Source: Engraulis encrasicolus
Lineage: Eukaryota; Chordata; Actinopteri; Clupeiformes; Engraulidae
DNA length: 64,000 nt
Assembly: GCF_034702125.1 (NCBI RefSeq)
Contig: NC_085868.1
Location: forward strand, 46,980,778 to 47,044,777
Direction of reading: 5' to 3'
Both the position numbers and the translations under genes were made by a program. The notes below the pieces were generated by a model. It searched no databases, was not told where the DNA came from, and worked only from the letters and a program-made list of their open reading frames with translations. Below are positions 1 through 11,365 of the stretch, piece by piece; the first letter of the stretch is position 1; each line of letters opens with the position of its first letter.

Positions 1-171
1 ATAATATAATGTAATATAATATAATATAATATAATAATATATAATATAATATAATGTAATATAATATAGGCATAATATAATATAATATAATATGATACAA
101 TACAATACAATACAATATAATATAATATAATGTAATATAATGTAATATAATATAATATAATGTAATGTAAT
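1..171. repeat. (TAATA/TAATG)n pentanucleotide repeat
   Basis: Imperfect TAATA and TAATG units run from the window edge to the left end of the hAT element and resume for a few units after it (997-1022), so the hAT inserted into the array. Confidence 0.9.
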
Positions 172-996
172 CAGGGCTTCGAACCGGTTCAAGGAACGAA
201 AACGAAAACCAGGAACTTTTTGTATTTTACAGGGAACAGAAACGAAACCGGAAACGTTATTATTTTTTATGTTCTGGAACAGGAACACTTATTTAAAAAT
301 AATGGTAACCGGTTAATACCGGTTAATACCGTTCCTCAAACTAAAACAAATAGTCATTATTTTCCTGTGCACATTACCATGACGACAGAGGTTCACGTCC
401 TGTGTGACATCAGACATTCTCTGACTGAATGGAGAGAGAGCTGTAGATTACAAAGTCTTCACTCCACATCTTAATTAAGAGAAACCACTGTCATACAAAA
501 GGACAGAGTTTGCATTGCATTATTGTAAGACATTGCAGGGAAGCGCGTGTAAAGCGCACCGACAATGTTCGGCGTTATTGGGCATCCATGGCCGCTTCAA
601 ATATGCACAAACTCACAATGTCCATCATAGTGCTCCCCGTGACCCAGGTCAGCGTGGAGCACACATTTTCATCATTGAGGTTTATTCCCTGCTTCTCCGC
701 TTAGGTCGTCCCTGAATGACAAAATTCTGGAAGATATTCTTTTCATCCGCTTGAATAAACAGTTTTGAATGTAGGCTGACTCATTTGCACTTCCGTCTTT
801 CTTGGTTAACGTCAGTTAGGCCTATGGGGAGTAATCAGCTGACAGGAACGAAATGAACCCTTCCGGGAACAATATTTTTTGGTTCTAACAGGTTCGGGAA
901 CGTCAGTTTATTGGTGGAACTCAGAACCGGAAACGTTATAATTCCGTTTCTGTTCGGAACGGAACGTTTGGAAAAAAATAACGGTTCAAAGCCCTG
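172..996. mobile_element. hAT element, internally deleted
   Basis: Termini CAGGGCTTCGAACCG and CGGTTCAAAGCCCTG are imperfect inverted repeats, flanked by a perfect 8-bp duplication AATGTAAT (164-171 and 997-1004), the hAT signature. Subterminal GGAAC/GTTCC boxes recur at both ends. The 825-bp body keeps only the 3' end of a transposase gene. Confidence 0.92.
510..768 (+). pseudogene. hAT transposase C-terminal dimerisation domain remnant
   Basis: The frame from about 600 reads LPVTQVSVEHTFSSLRFI, matching the hAT C-terminal dimerisation core (P-x-S-x-E-R-x-F-S). After a frameshift near 700 the next frame reads SSLNDKILEDILFIRLNKQF and a stop at 766-768, the expected continuation to the transposase C-terminus. 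The catalytic region is absent, so this cannot encode an active enzyme. It ties the surrounding 825-bp element to an autonomous hAT parent. Confidence 0.8.
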
Positions 997-1593
997 AATG
1001 TAATCTAATGTAATGTAATATAAATCAGTTATTAATAATTTCTATGCATGTGTGTGTGGTTTTCCGAAAGGGAAACAAATGATAAAGGATAAAATTACTC
1101 CTAAATACTGAATATGAAATTAACAAGAAACAAGCCAGCATTCAGGCTCAGAGAAATATGCATTAGCCTTGACATAGCCTATGTGAGCTAAAAGCTAATG
1201 CTGTTTAATAGTTAGGAAATACTGTAGGCCTTGGAAGCCAAAATGGCAATGTTTCCCTTCACAGCCGACTGAAAAATTATTACAAATATACATTGTACAC
1301 ACACATCAAAACACCATGAAAAGCATGAAAATACACCATATCTCGACGGCAGATAGAAAATGTAACACTGTACATCACGGGTGTAACTCGCGCAAAATAA
1401 TTCACGGTAAAATATTACCTCCGCGATTGAAATAATGACACAATGTTTAAACATAGCCTACATCCTGCCTAATAGTACTCCATAACACATAAAAACACCA
1501 AATAAGGAAGTATACTCACGTTTCTGGACGTACAAAAGACATAAGATCACTAAACAACATGTGATTATCTAACCAACATTTGAGGATAATACA

Positions 1594-1708
1594 GTGGTGC
1601 TCATATGTTTACATACCCCACTGTATTTCCAGGACTGTTCTCTGCGGCCCATCTGCTGTACCGTTGCCCACCAGAGGGCCGCAGCCCATAGTTTGAGAAT
1701 CACTGGGC
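1594..1708. mobile_element. Tc1-type end abutting a hAT-type end (fragments)
   Basis: CAGTGGTGCTCATATGTTTAC at 1594 resembles the terminus of fish Tc1-like elements. 1640-1708 read in reverse (CCCAGTGATTCTCAAACTA) resembles a hAT terminus. Neither has a partner end nearby, so both are truncated fragments. Confidence 0.45.
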
Positions 1709-1739
1709 TAGGGGGATAACCAAGCTTGTACAGGTATCC

Positions 1740-1905
1740 AGGCAGGGAAGCAGACAGGGGGTGGGGAAACAAAGGGGCCACTTGTCCCGGGCCCTGGGAA
1801 AGAGGGGGCCCAGAATTGGATCCTCATAATATTACATTGAATGTATTGGGTCTGGGGCCCTTTCAGATGTCTTTGTTCCGGGCCCCCTGTCAGCGGCCCT
1901 GTATC
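1740..1905 (-). repeat. Interspersed GGGCCC-rich repeat, inverted copy of 30129-30300
   Basis: The segment with CTTGTCCCGGGCCC and GGGGCCCTTTCAGA matches the reverse complement of 30129-30300 over about 160 bp with mismatches. Family unknown; probably a non-autonomous DNA element without clear ends here. Confidence 0.6.
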
Positions 1906-2701
1906 CAGGCGTTCAGACGTTTAACCCCAGAAGCCCATTCTTCTCAAACACCCCAGGCCACAGCCAGAGGAGTGGAGAGAAAGAGGAATGACGACGTCTC
2001 CTCCGGCGCTGTGTGTGGTTGGTAGGACTTAAGTAGCATTGTTTTGGTTTCCCTTTTTTCATCCTTTTCCTCTTGTATACATGAGGTTGGGGCAAAAAAA
2101 GGAAAGAAAAAACACTGTATTACAGGCGGATAAGTAAAACAACATAAACTACATGCCTTGCCCTCTGATACTTCAAAGAACCCTACGACTTGCCACAAAT
2201 AAAAATGGTCCTGCGACGTCTACTTTTTGGTGTTAGCGCTGATTAGCAGTAATTCCACGAACATGGGCTTAATTCCCACCATTAAAATAAAAAGACATTT
2301 CAAAGGATATGCGAAATGTTTGTATGTAAATAAATATCTGGATAAACCTCACTTCAAGACAAACATCACAGCTTTAAATCGACGGCTTTTGTCAACGGTG
2401 GACAATCAGATATACATTTAAAAAGAAGGGCCCCTGAGGCTAACCTTGAGCTAACCTAATTGTAAAATGTGATTAACAATTCCGAGACAAACAATTTAAG
2501 AAGGGGTTGTTTGCTGTTTTCCGACGGCCTTAACTGCAGCTAAAGCTGTGCGACAGGCTGCCTATTGTGAAAAGAGACTTCTGTCTTGTCTGCCTCTTGT
2601 AACCTAACTAGGGTGCCACTGCCTTAAATTACAGACGAAGACGCTCGGTCACAAACAGAGGTGCAGTCAGAGGAAGTGAATTGTCCTCAAAACAGGTAAA
2701 A

Positions 2702-2702
<1 letters not shown>

Positions 2703-2785
<83 letters not shown>
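2703..2785. repeat. (CA)n microsatellite
   Basis: Uninterrupted CA dinucleotides over about 83 bp. Confidence 0.98.
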
Positions 2786-2791
<6 letters not shown>

Positions 2792-3171
2792 AACAGCTAT
2801 TGAAACAGTTCCGGATGTATTTCGGACAATCAGGCAATATCCTTTACCCTTACATCTAATACGCAAGAGGTTTCATAAGAGAGAAGAACAGTCAAAACCT
2901 ATTTGCTCAAAAGCACAAGCATTTTACTAAATGCTAAAATGTCCAAAAAGATTGGAAAAAAAAACAAAGTGCAAGCAATTTACAAGGTTTCGACTTCTGC
3001 ATGTTTTTGCAGGGGGGTTGGATGCTGAGAAATGTTCCATGTGAGGTGAGGTGAGCACTGCAGTGTAGTGTGGTGAGGTGAGCAGTGTAGGGTGATGTGG
3101 TGTGCTGAGTAGTCTTTTAAAGAGTACACGGCCTGTTGGCTATGGAGCGGGCCAGGGGGAGGAGGGGACAG

Positions 3172-3290
<119 letters not shown>

Positions 3291-3407
3291 TGTGTGCGTG
3301 GACAGAGGAAGCCTGTGCAAATAGACCCATTATCACACGCTTACAGCAGCTGGCCGGGACAGCCAAACAAAACACAGCACCGCTGCCAGGGCCTGTCTGC
3401 TTTTCTG

Positions 3408-3675
3408 CATCCCTGCCTCCCTGTCTCTCTCCCAGCCTGCCTGCCTGCCTGCCTGTCTCCCTACCTGTCTCCCGGTCTGCTTTTCTGTCTGCCTGCCTGC
3501 CTGCCTGTCTCTCTCCCTGCCTGCTTGCCTGCCTGTCTCCCTGCCTACCTGCCTGCCTGTCTCCCTGCCTCCCTGTCTCCCTGCCTGCCTGCCTGCCTCC
3601 ATGCCTGCCTACCTCACTGACTGACTGCCTGCCTGCCTACCTGTCTGCCTGCCTGCCTGTTTCCCGGCCTGTCCG

Positions 3676-3722
<47 letters not shown>

Positions 3723-3950
3723 ACCTGTCTCCTTGCCTGCCTGCCTGCCTACCTGTCTCCTTGCCTGCCTGCCTGCCTGTCTCTTTGCCTGCCTGCCTGT
3801 CTCCCTATCTGCCTGCCTGTCTGCTCGCCTGCCTGCGTACCTGCCTGCCTGTGTCCCTGCCTGTCTCCCTGCCTGCTTGTCTGCCTCCCTGCCTGCCTCC
3901 CTGCCTCCATCCCTGTCTCCCTGCCTGGCTCACTGACTCCCTGGTTGACT
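3408..3950. repeat. (CCTG)n-rich degenerate tetranucleotide array
   Basis: About 540 bp of CCTG/CCTC/TCTC units with one pure CCTG run near 3673-3722. The apparent long ORFs of alternating CLPA are translations of the repeat, not genes. Confidence 0.95.
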
Positions 3951-4071
3951 GACTGACTGATAGAGGGAGTGGAGGTTGGGGGAGGGGGGCAGTGGGAGTA
4001 ATGGAGATGTTGAATGGAGCACAGGCCTCAACAGAACATACCAATCATACCTGTGCCAGTGACTTGTTGAG

Positions 4072-4501
4072 AAGACACACACACAGGGGCGCGCGCACAC
4101 GCACAGATGCGCGCACGCACACACAGACACACACACACATGTGCGTATACACATGCAAGTGCGCACACACACACATACGCACAATAGATGTACAGAAATG
4201 GGAGCAGCGTACAGACTAAAAGTTTGTTCAGGTGAGACTGCCTAAGAGACTTACTCAGACAGACTGACTGAACAAGATAGAGATTTCAAAGGCAATATGT
4301 CTCTAACTCACAAATACACAGTCTTCAGTGAAAGGCCTATATCAATACCATGAACTAAATTAAATAAAGAATACTATAAACACACACACAAACACCTGAT
4401 GATGATTATAGACAAATGTACATTTTGCTTCCAAAAATGTGCAAATCAGACTAAGCCACACCGCACTTTCACACACACACACACACACCCACACCCACGC
4501 G

Positions 4502-4549
<48 letters not shown>

Positions 4550-4866
4550 CCCACGCGAACACACGTACGTCAGCAGACATACACAAACACAAACTGCTGC
4601 TGCCAGTCCCCTTTTAACACAGGGAGGGAGTCTGGCCGGTGGGAATGAAAGCCCCTTCGCCAGAGCAGCCCTGAACTGAAGACATGAGACAGAGCAAGTG
4701 AAGAAAAAAAGAAAACAGAGAGAAAAATCTCTCCGCACACACACACACGGACGCGCACACACAAACACGGACGCGCGCACACGGACGCGCGCACACACAG
4801 ATTCGCGGACGCACACGCACACACACGCACGCGCACACACACGGACACACACACACGCACACACAG
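4072..4866. repeat. Cluster of (CA)n tracts with CG interruptions
   Basis: CA-rich blocks at about 4072-4185, 4470-4566 and 4733-4866 with frequent CACG/CGCG interruptions, separated by unassigned sequence. Confidence 0.9.
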
Positions 4867-5091
4867 ACACTATTGGGAATGAATGAAAGAGGGAGCGCAA
4901 GAGAAAAAAGTTGCAGAGAGAGAAAGGGAGAGAGAAAGAAGAGAGGGAGTGGGGTGGGGGGAAGAACCCCAGTGATTTGGAGACTAAACTAAGGCTATCA
5001 TGGGGAAGGGATCAGGCTCAACTTTTGGCAGAGGTGCCAATAGACCTGGAAATGATGAGGTTTGGACAGCGCTGAGGAAGGTATGGGCAGG

Positions 5092-5274
<183 letters not shown>

Positions 5275-5509
5275 GGGGGTGGGTTGTCAGTCATGCTGGC
5301 GGACAGATCAGATATTTAACAAAACTTTCACCTATCCACCACCACAAGAAATTTCAGAACGCACGCGTCATGCACACAGCACGCATGCACCAATTGGGCA
5401 CGTACTCATTCAAGCACACACACGCACACACAAACGTGCACACACACACACACACATACGCACGCACACAATCTCTCACACACGCAGACGCACACACACC
5501 CTCAGGTTT

Positions 5510-6011
5510 GGACAGGGATGAAGGTGGTACGGGGAAGTAAGGGGGATGTCATTCATGCTGTGGTATAGATCGGATATTTTGCTAAACCTCCACCTATCCA
5601 CCACAAGTCATTTCAGAACAAACGTATGCTGCACACACTCACACACACACACAGCCAAGAGCAGCTGCAGACTGACTGTTTGAGGTCGATCTCCCATAAT
5701 GCAACATGGCATCACACCAGAGCGTTAAGATAACTCGCCGACTTGAACTGATCAGGGCACATTGTTGCCATTCCCTCGCTTGTATCCCTGTTGTTGGCAA
5801 AAGTAAAGCGGCAGAAATGTTGCTTTACTGGCAGGTTAGGGTTAGACATGGTTTTGGTCAGGGCACAGCAGAGCATTTTCGCGATTCGCAACAGAAATTC
5901 GCCGCGGCCACAGAAATTCACAGACACGGCGGGAAAACTATGCAAACTTGGTCATGTGACAAAAACTGCTCTCCTGTGGGGTGGAGGAGCACGACTTTTA
6001 CTCGCAAAGGC
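5510..6011. other. Unassigned sequence
   Basis: Apart from a short CA run near 5640 there is no recognisable gene or repeat. The frame 5706-6074 has no family resemblance I can name. Confidence 0.5.
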
Positions 6012-6029
6012 GTCACACCTCAACACGGA

Positions 6030-6211
6030 ATAAATGCCACTTTTGCACACCTCTGTAGTTGTGCAGGTGCGTAGGACATTATCCCAATGGGGTTGTCATT
6101 CAAGAGTAAAGAAATCCCACACACTGTCCAGTCCAGAAGGTCGGATGACCGAAACATTGTATTTAATTTTGTTGGTGGCTAGGACAGTGTGCTGGATTTC
6201 TTTACTCTTGA
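6030..6211. mobile_element. Short fold-back insertion with 18-bp TSD, hammerhead-like core remnant
   Basis: A 182-bp insert is flanked by GTCACACCTCAACACGGA at 6012-6029 and 6212-6229 (18/18). Its right half is a fold-back: TCAAGAGTAAAGAAATCC near 6101 pairs with the sequence ending CTCTTGA at 6211. Between the arms GGTCGGATGACCGAAAC resembles stem II plus GAAAC of the hammerhead-like cores elsewhere in the window. A long TSD with no TIR points to target-primed insertion rather than cut-and-paste. Confidence 0.6.
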
Positions 6212-6343
6212 GTCACACCTCAACACGGACTACATTGACATGATCTAAATGCGTATGTATTATGTTCATTATGTCTAACTGTTTCACTTAAACACTTGGG
6301 GGTTTCTTTTGCCTTAAGACATGTAAAAGTTTTTTATCTTTTA

Positions 6344-6386
6344 CCTGACATGTTTTGACGGTGTTACTTCCGTCTTCATCAGAGGG
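6344..6386 (-). ncRNA. Hammerhead-like motif, mutated copy in the inverted arm
   Basis: Reverse-strand partner of 6455-6499 with the same CTGATGA and stem II, but GAAA reads AAAA, so a core base is lost. The two copies lie in inverted arms of one insertion. Confidence 0.5.
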
Positions 6387-6454
6387 TCACTGTGATGTTG
6401 ATGTTCAACAACATCAGCTGTTTTTAAAGCACATCACTCATCAACATCACAGTG

Positions 6455-6499
6455 ACCCTCTGATGAAGACGGAAGTAACACCGTCGAAACATGTCAGGT
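6455..6499 (+). ncRNA. Hammerhead-ribozyme-like motif (best preserved)
   Basis: In order: CTGATGA (6460-6466), one A, stem II GACGG/CCGTC with loop AAGTAACA, GAAAC, ATGTC with GTC as candidate cleavage triplet (6493-6495). CCT before and AGG after can form a short stem I. All conserved core residues are present. The A between CTGATGA and stem II departs from the textbook core. ACATGT is self-complementary, as in hammerheads that act as dimers. Confidence 0.55.
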
Positions 6500-6690
6500 A
6501 AAAGATAAAAACTTGTACATGTCTTAAGGCAAAAGAAACCCCCAAGTGTTTATGATCTAAATGCGCTTTTGCATTGTGCCAGCCTGCATAATACCCTCCT
6601 CCCCATCTCCAACCCCTTTCTTCTCTGATGCATACCCCTGCCACTCCAACAAGAAACCACAGCCCCCTAAAACAGCCAGCCAGGCCCCCT

Positions 6691-6990
6691 AAGAGGAGAG
6701 GAGAGGAGAGGAGAGGAGAGGAGAGGAGAGGAGAGGAGAGGAGAGGAGAGAGGGGGAGAGGAGAGAGGAGAGGAGAGAGGAGGAGAGGGGAGGAGAGGGG
6801 AGGAGAAGAGAAGAGAAGAGAGGAGCGGAGAGGAGAGGAGAGGAGAGGAGAGGACAGGACAGGAGAGGAGAGGAGAGGAGAGGAGAGGAGAGGACAGGAC
6901 AGGACAGGAGAGGAGAGGAGAGGACAGGACAGGACAGGACAGGACAGGACAGGACAGGAGAGGAGAGGAGAGGAGAGGAGAGGAAAGGAG
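6691..6990. repeat. (GGAGA)n / (GGACA)n polypurine array
   Basis: About 300 bp of GGAGA units, with GGACA variants clustered at 6852-6958 and interrupted GGGG blocks at 6750-6830. Frames reading RRGEE or SSPLL are repeat translations. Confidence 0.95.
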
Positions 6991-7053
6991 ATTGAGGAGA
7001 GAAGAGAAGTCCCTTGGCTAGCCCACTCGGAAACGGAGGGGGCAAAGCAAAGC

Positions 7054-7250
7054 TGTAACGCCGCATTATGTAATAACGGTGCAATATGTAATAATGTAAC
7101 AAATTATTACATAATGTGGTGACAATCGCCGCATTGTGTAATAATTTACGCATTTCGTAATACATTTCTTGAACGCATTTCGTAATAACTTTTTTCTCAT
7201 CTTGTAATAAATTATTACAAAATGCGAAATTTATTACGGAATGCGGCCGC
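7054..7250. repeat. Outer end with repeated GCATT..GTAATAA motifs
   Basis: At least eight variants of GCATTNNGTAATAA and its complement are packed into about 200 bp, mirrored at 12945-13141. Such subterminal repeats are typical of transposon ends; no family is recognised. Confidence 0.6.
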
Positions 7251-7611
7251 AACTTTTTTTTTTGATGGAAATGTAATAACATGGTGCATTATGTAATAAT
7301 CTATATGGATATGTTTTTTCTGCACTTGGATTCAGTAGGCGCAGCACACATACATAGTCTCAGTGACATGGTATAGTCACTGCCCTCTCTCTGTCTCTCA
7401 TTCTTCTCAGTTCTCAAAACTGCTCGAGAGTCGCGAATGATGCGGTTAAAACCGTTAAGAAATAATTTCACAACTTGTTGCGTGCAACGAGTCCAACGAA
7501 TGTCTCGCACTTTCTGCTATAATTACACCAATTTACAGCGACATTAAATAGGCCAGGTCTAAACACTTCACGAGGAGGTGAAAACTTGTCTTGCACTTGC
7601 GTGGGTCCGTG

Positions 7612-8445
<834 letters not shown>

Positions 8446-8891
8446 AAATTAAATATCTTGGATAGCCTATATAGACCTAGGCCTAACTAGATTTGTTGCA
8501 ATACAGATTCATTCCAGAAGTGTTCCGTTGGACTGACGAAACCGAACACGATCAAGTTTGCAACTTCTTTCCCTCATGCGCTGTCCGTCAGCACCACCTG
8601 TCATCAGACGTCCGATTAGCTTTCATTACGTGCTGAGGGAAAAACTCTCGCCATTAGGCCCATGTGCTGTTGCACTGTTGTGAGGGATATCACCAAATAA
8701 TTTAGATAAAAGTCAGAACATTATTTTGGCAATCTGTTCAGTCTGTTCATTTAAGTTTTTGGGTGCTCTTGGATATCGGGGATCAGTTCATGTAGAGAGA
8801 AGAGTTCATCCAGGCACTCCAAAATAAGGTGTCCAAACGGGAAGTTACATTAAAAAGCCTTTAATGGTACTGGGCTGGGGTTACATTAAAA

Positions 8892-8931
8892 AGCCGTAAT
8901 GTTTCGACCTCACCAGGTCTTCATCAGGGCT
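8892..8931 (-). ncRNA. Hammerhead-like motif 3' of Penelope-like ORF, left copy
   Basis: On the minus strand: AGCC, CTGATGA, A, GACC, loop TGGTGA, GGTC, GAAAC, ATTAC, GGCT. AGCC/GGCT forms a 4-bp stem I and GACC/GGTC stem II. The expected GTC triplet reads TAC, so cleavage should be lost. It sits about 170-200 bp past the ORF stop, as in Penelope-like terminal repeats. Confidence 0.6.
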
Positions 8932-9097
8932 ACGTTCACCATTGAAAAGAAAGGCCTCCCTTAAATAGTGACATCACCACATGTGACCCATTACGTACTA
9001 AACACATTTGCGCACACCAGAGAAAACAAAGATTAAAAAATAGCCTGGGGTAATAAGTGATGCCACAGAAAAAAATGACCAGAAGTACAAATAAGCA

Positions 9098-9970
9098 TCA
9101 CAAAAAACAAGTAAAATCAATATCCTCATTTAGACCAGGATAGCGCATGGCATCCAGTTGGTGTATCCAAAAAGTCTGCCTCTGATTAAGTCTTTTTAGC
9201 CTGTCCCCACCCCTCGGAAGAGGTTTGATATGCTCGACGCCCTGTATGCGCAGCAGAGAATCATTTTTACCATGGTATATTCATTGAAATGTTTCGCCAT
9301 GGGATAGTCAAAATTGCCCACTCTGATAGCATACAGGTATTTATGTTCTGCTAGCCTATCTCGCATGCGCCTTTTTGTGCGTCCGATATAAAACAACCCT
9401 TCAGCGCAAGGACAAGTTAGGCGGTATATGACAAATGTAGAATTGCAATTAATGAAATCTCTCTGTCCGTATTCTCTCGTGGTTTTAGTATCCACAAAAA
9501 GATTTGGCTTGTGTAACATTTGGGCAGTGAGGGCAGTTCATAACATCTATAGGTGCCAATAGGTTTACGCAGCCAGGTTTCTCTCTTTTTCACCTGTAGG
9601 TGAGAGCGCATTAATTTATCTCCTAGGCTGGGTGCACTCTTTAAAGACACCATGGGTGGTTCTGGGAACACCTCACGTAGTTGCGCATCACTTTCAATAA
9701 TGGACCAATTGTTCTTAATAATTTGCCTGATCCGCGTCGCTTGTGTACTATATGTCGTAACAAAAAAAGGACGAGACTGCTGGTGGCGATGATGTTTCTT
9801 TTTGGTCAATAACGTGTTGCGTTGAAGGGAGCGCGCTTCACTGTATGCGTTTTGGATGGCTTTAGGGTGATAGGCTCTATCACTGAATCTTTTCTCCATC
9901 AGCTCGGCCTGCTCGTGAAAATCATTTTCGAAATCACAGATACGCCTAATCTCTGGAATTGGCCGTGTGG
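9098..9970 (-). pseudogene. Penelope-like element, C-terminal part with GIY-YIG endonuclease (left copy)
   Basis: Minus-strand reading runs from 9970 down to a stop at 9100-9098. It covers the region after the reverse transcriptase (IRRICDFENDFHEQAE, MEKRFSDRAYH, RPFFVTTYS), then FINCNSTFVIYRLTC and EGLFYIGRT, the Y-x-L-x-C / YIG-x-T core of the GIY-YIG endonuclease, then R-x-AEH and PMAKHFNEY. After a frameshift near 9280 the C-terminus reads PLPRGGDRLK, QTFWIHQL, GLNEDIDFTCFL and stop. These are Penelope-like landmarks. At least two frameshifts make it non-functional. The coding sequence continues, across the transposon insertion, at 11361-11203. Confidence 0.85.
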
Positions 9971-9974
9971 AATA

Positions 9975-11202
9975 AGGTAAGCGTACCCATTAAGCCCATG
10001 TACCCTTTAAGCCCACTTTCAACTTTGAGGTCAATTCAAAGAAAGGGAAAAGGTGGATTTTGTTGTTTATCACCCTATCCAATTAAAGGGTTTAGTAACT
10101 GACAAAATGTTTTTTATTGCTAACAAATCACATTTTTTATTGTTGAGTTATCCCCGTCCAAGTAAATCCAGTCTCAGGACTACTGACAAGAAGTCGCTTC
10201 AAAACTTCGCTGTTTTGGGACATGTCAGAAATCATAGAATTTCAGCTAGTTTCAGTCAAATGTTTTGAAAATACTTTCATATTTAGTTAACTAAGAGGTA
10301 AATGTAATGATTTTTATATATATACATGCAGTGTTTTGCTAAATTATAGCAATTCCCTTCAAATGGAAAGATGTGTTTTATGAGCGAGCAAACTCCGCTA
10401 TTCTCTTGATACAAACACACACCATCTTTATCTTACTCTACCGTAAGACTTAAGGTGGTTAGGTATGATTTCTAAGCATATTCCAGTTTGTTTGGCATTG
10501 ATCTTTAAAGAAATGCATCATGAAATGTTTTGTGGAGCTGATTATTTCCATAAAATAGCTTTTTGTATAGGCGGGCTTAATGGGTACTAGGTGGGCTTAA
10601 ATGGTACAGCCCATTGAAATGCATGCAAACCAGCATGCATGCTAACCAAAAAAGGCCTTTGAGGAACATAAAAAGTGCTGTACAATCTCAAGTTTGAGGT
10701 TAAAAAGGTGTAATGTAATGAACTAACAATAATCAATAACAAAAAATAAATTTCTCTGTTTGGATGAAGTATTTTATGAAGTATATGAAGTAAGAGATGT
10801 CGTAATATTTAATTAGGTTTTATACATTATTTTTTGAGCAAATATTACATTTTGGAAGAATATTTTGGTCTGAAACCATTTATGCCATGTAGGCTACACT
10901 GTTTAAACTCAATTCACACACCTCACCAGGTATTTTGATAGAGAAATAACTATATGAGCTTATTTGGAACACAAGTGGGCTTAAAGGGTACCAATGGTAC
11001 CCTTTAAGCCCACTCAGACTTTTCACTTTTCTACTAAAAAATCTCCATATTGTACGTTGAAATATTCATCAACTCAGTGATAAACATTGAGAAGAGAGGT
11101 AAATCTTACTATTTAACCAATCATTTCACAAAAAAATTATGTGAAGATGATTGAAAAATAAAGAAATTTAGATTTTGGTGGGCTTAATGGGTACGCTTAC
11201 CT
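9975..11202. mobile_element. TA-flanked DNA transposon inside the Penelope-like copy
   Basis: Perfect inverted ends AGGTAAGCGTACCCATTAAG... and their complement (at least 24 bp) are flanked by TA on both sides (9973-9974, 11203-11204). Removing the insert plus one TA restores the continuity of the Penelope-like frame, which fixes the boundaries. A 2-bp TA duplication fits the Tc1/mariner/pogo group or similar. No transposase ORF is seen in the 1228 bp, so it is non-autonomous. GTACCCWTTAAGCCC-type motifs occur seven times, including a perfect palindrome at about 10977-11015. Confidence 0.85.
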
Positions 11203-11361
11203 TATTTCTAATGAGATGCGGGGGATGGAATGAATCCGCTCTCAGAATGGTGTTCCGAGAGGTCGCCTTTCTGAATAAGGTGGTGTGCAGCTGTCCCTCC
11301 GCGTCTTTATATATCGTCAAATCCAGAAAGTGAATATTAGTTAATGAATATTCCAAGGAAG
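11203..11361 (-). pseudogene. Penelope-like reverse transcriptase end (continuation of left copy)
   Basis: Minus strand reads LEYSLTNIHFLDLTIYKD, then LHTTLFRKAT and ADSFHPPHLIRN, the last motifs of a Penelope-like RT domain. It joins 9970 once the 9975-11202 transposon is removed; an N-I-P codon series is formed across the join. The catalytic YADD-type region would lie further 5' and is absent, because the copy is cut at the inverted-repeat junction near 11362. Confidence 0.8.
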
Positions 11362-11365
11362 CCAC

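Larger units (their letters stand above)
6254..6551. mobile_element. Fold-back element with 14-bp TSD and two hammerhead-like motifs
   Basis: A 298-bp insert is flanked by ATGATCTAAATGCG at 6240-6253 and 6552-6565 (14/14). It is a large inverted repeat with arms of about 115 bp (from about 6291 and ending at 6550) and a short central spacer. Each arm carries a CTGATGA...GTC hammerhead-like core. A one-armed relative lies at 48897-49026. Confidence 0.75.

Noticed and set aside
9417..9899. Taking this ORF as an intact Penelope-like protein
   Set aside because: Its C-terminal part is out of frame with the endonuclease (which reads on in 9098-9519), so it is a frameshifted relic.
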